A stretch of 5,970 nucleotides of DNA from the NCBI GenBank assembly GCA_938016505.1, contig CALLWN010000113.1, positions 1 through 5,970 on the forward strand. Direction: 5' to 3'. The position numbers and the translations under genes are program-made. Source of the stretch: an uncultured Sphingomonadaceae bacterium (GTDB lineage: Bacteria; Pseudomonadota; Alphaproteobacteria; Sphingomonadales; Sphingomonadaceae). Shown one piece after another: positions 4,446-5,970 of this stretch. The notes beneath the pieces are model-generated. The model worked only from the letters and a program-made list of their open reading frames with translations. It did not search any database and was not told the origin of the DNA. The number at the start of each line of letters is the position of its first letter. Position 1 is the first letter of the stretch.

Positions 4446-5970
4446 ATGTTCCCGCGCGCTTCTGTCGCAGCGTCCGCGCTCGCCCTTGCCCTCGTGCTGA
4501 CGCCCGCCACCGCCGGCGCCGCGCCGGCTGCAACTGCCGAGGCCGCCGCGCCCGCCGCCAACCCGCTCGTCGGCGAATGGGCGCTCCCGTTCGGCGCTCC
4601 GCCCTACGACCGGATCCGTCCCGAACATTATCTCCCCGCCATCGAGGCCGCCATGGCCGAAACCCGCAAGGCGCTCGACGCCATCGCGACCAGCCGCGCC
4701 CGCCCCAGCTTCGCCAACACCATCGAGGCGATGGAGCGCGCGTCGCGGCCGCTCGCCCGCGTCACCGCCGTCTTCTTCACCGTCACCGGCGCCGACGGCA
4801 CCCCCGAAATCCAGGCGATCGAGAAGGAGGTGCAGCCGAGGCTCGCCCGCTTCCGCTCCGAGACCTATCTCGACCAGCGGCTCTGGAGCCGGGTCAAGGC
4901 CCTCCACGACCGCCGCGACCGGCTCCGTCTCACCCCCGAGCAGGCCCGCCTGCTCGAAGTCACCCACCGCAACTTCGTCCGCGCCGGCGCAGCGCTCGGG
5001 GATGCCGAGCGCCAGCGCATCGCCGCCATCGACGAGCGCCTGTCCACGCTCGGAGTCGCATTCGCCCAGAGGCTCGTCGCCGACCAGAAGGCCGCCGACC
5101 TTCTCCTCACCGAGGCCGAGATGGACGGCCTGCCGGCCGACGCCAAGGCCGCCGCTGCAGCTGCGGCGAAGGCGCGAGGGCAGAGCGGCTATCTCGTCGC
5201 CTCGACCCGCTCCGATGTCGAACCCTTCCTGACGCTTGCCACCAACCGCGCCGCGCGCGAAAAGGTCTGGCGCGCCTTCGTCATGCGCGGCGACAATGGC
5301 AACGCCAACGATACCAACGCCCTCATCCGCGAGACGCTTCTGCTCCGCCTCGAGCGCGCGAAGCTGCTCGGCTTCCCAAGCTACGCCGACTATGCGCTCG
5401 AAACCAGCATGGCCAAGACACCCGCCGCCGCGGTCGCGCTCTCCCGCGCCGTGCTCGAGGCAGGCCTCGCCCGCGCCCGCGACGAGGAGGCCGATCTCCT
5501 GAAACTCGCCGCCGCCGACGGTCTCAACCGCATCGAGCCCTGGGACTGGCGCTTCTACGCCGAGAAGCTGCGCCAGCAGCGCTTCGCCTTCGACGAGGGC
5601 CAGTTGAAGCAGTACCTCCCGCTCGAGGGCATGGTCGAGGCGCTCTGGCACACCACCGACCGGCTGTTCGGCCTCAAGGTCACCCCGCGCCCCGACATTC
5701 CGGGCTATGCCGAAGGCGTGCGCGTGTTCGAGGTGAAGGAGGCTGACGGCCGCCATGTCGGCCTCTTCTACGCCGACTGGTTCACCCGGCCCACCAAGCG
5801 CCCCGGCGCGTGGATGAACGAGATCCGCGGCCAGGACGGCATGACGGGCGCCACCCCCATCGTCGTCAACAACTGCAACTATGTCGTCCCCGCCGCCGGC
5901 CAGCCGGCGCTGCTCTCGCTCGACGACGCCGACACCCTGTTCCACGAGTTCGGCCACGCGCTCCACGGCC
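4446..5970 (+). CDS. dcp: Secreted M3-family peptidyl-dipeptidase (Dcp-like), cut by window edge
   Basis: The visible 508 residues are the N-terminal part of a thimet-oligopeptidase-family (M3) zinc metallopeptidase, which removes C-terminal dipeptides or cleaves short oligopeptides. Residues 1-25 (MFPRASVAASALALALVLTP, cleavage probably after the AGA at 23-25) form a signal peptide, so the enzyme should be periplasmic. The mature start NPLVGEW (39-45), followed by LPFGAPPYDRIRPEHYLPA, is typical of Dcp. The active-site HEFGH motif is at 500-504 (5943-5957), with H500 and H504 as zinc ligands and E501 catalytic; the third ligand and the C-terminal domain lie beyond the window. A strong GGAGGAG site supports the ATG at 4446. 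The gene is monocistronic as far as seen and divergent from usg. Dcp is preferred over oligopeptidase A because of the N-terminal pattern, the signal peptide and HEFGHALHG, but the two are close relatives. Confidence 0.92.
   Translation, partial: MFPRASVAASALALALVLTPATAGAAPAATAEAAAPAANPLVGEWALPFGAPPYDRIRPEHYLPAIEAAMAETRKALDAIATSRARPSFANTIEAMERASRPLARVTAVFFTVTGADGTPEIQAIEKEVQPRLARFRSETYLDQRLWSRVKALHDRRDRLRLTPEQARLLEVTHRNFVRAGAALGDAERQRIAAIDERLSTLGVAFAQRLVADQKAADLLLTEAEMDGLPADAKAAAAAAAKARGQSGYLVASTRSDVEPFLTLATNRAAREKVWRAFVMRGDNGNANDTNALIRETLLLRLERAKLLGFPSYADYALETSMAKTPAAAVALSRAVLEAGLARARDEEADLLKLAAADGLNRIEPWDWRFYAEKLRQQRFAFDEGQLKQYLPLEGMVEALWHTTDRLFGLKVTPRPDIPGYAEGVRVFEVKEADGRHVGLFYADWFTRPTKRPGAWMNEIRGQDGMTGATPIVVNNCNYVVPAAGQPALLSLDDADTLFHEFGHALHG

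Noticed and set aside
3256..4500. Open frame of 414 codons on the plus strand across the DUF4239 and usg genes
   Set aside because: It runs antisense to two recognised families and through the divergent promoter region, with an Arg/Gln/His-rich translation typical of shadow frames.
4425..5966. Long open frame (513 codons) on the minus strand opposite the M3 peptidase
   Set aside because: It is the antisense shadow of a clearly recognised peptidase in a very GC-rich region where stop codons are rare. Its Gly/Ala/Glu-rich translation shows no family pattern.

Overview
The window is very GC-rich, with codons ending strongly in C or G. The gene set (AGCS symporter, Usg-family protein, DUF4239 membrane protein, secreted M3 dipeptidase) suggests an alphaproteobacterium, probably Sphingomonadales. 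The placement rests on remembered protein resemblance and composition, not on a search.

Layout, left to right. (1) The N-terminal part of a sodium:alanine/glycine symporter (AGCS family) is on the minus strand and runs off the left edge. (2) A divergent spacer of about 170 bases holds a GC-rich hairpin and weak candidate promoters. (3) A compact plus-strand operon of three genes follows: a LolD/MacB-type ABC ATPase, an FtsX/MacB-type permease that overlaps it by ATGA and carries a long His-Asp repeat in its periplasmic domain, and a small exported DUF3299-like protein with a C-x2-H-x-H motif. (4) On the minus strand, convergent with that operon and only 5 bases away, is a DUF4239 (bestrophin-like) four-helix membrane protein. 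A Usg-family protein lies upstream of it, probably co-transcribed. (5) A divergent spacer of 224 bases with an inverted repeat follows. (6) On the plus strand is a secreted M3-family (Dcp-like) peptidyl-dipeptidase, cut off by the right edge just after its HEFGH zinc motif.

The ABC operon is the most interesting part. Its gene content matches the core of a known but poorly characterised cluster, ATPase + FtsX permease + DUF3299 protein (as in Pseudomonas PA4064-PA4066 and the Vibrio zrg genes), which has been linked to zinc limitation. In those clusters, as I recall them, a separate His-rich DUF2796 protein is present. Here no such protein is in the window, and a His-Asp tract lies inside the permease instead. 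I infer a periplasmic or envelope metal (probably zinc) handling system. No clear Zur operator was found, so the metal link rests on gene context and metal-ligand motifs.
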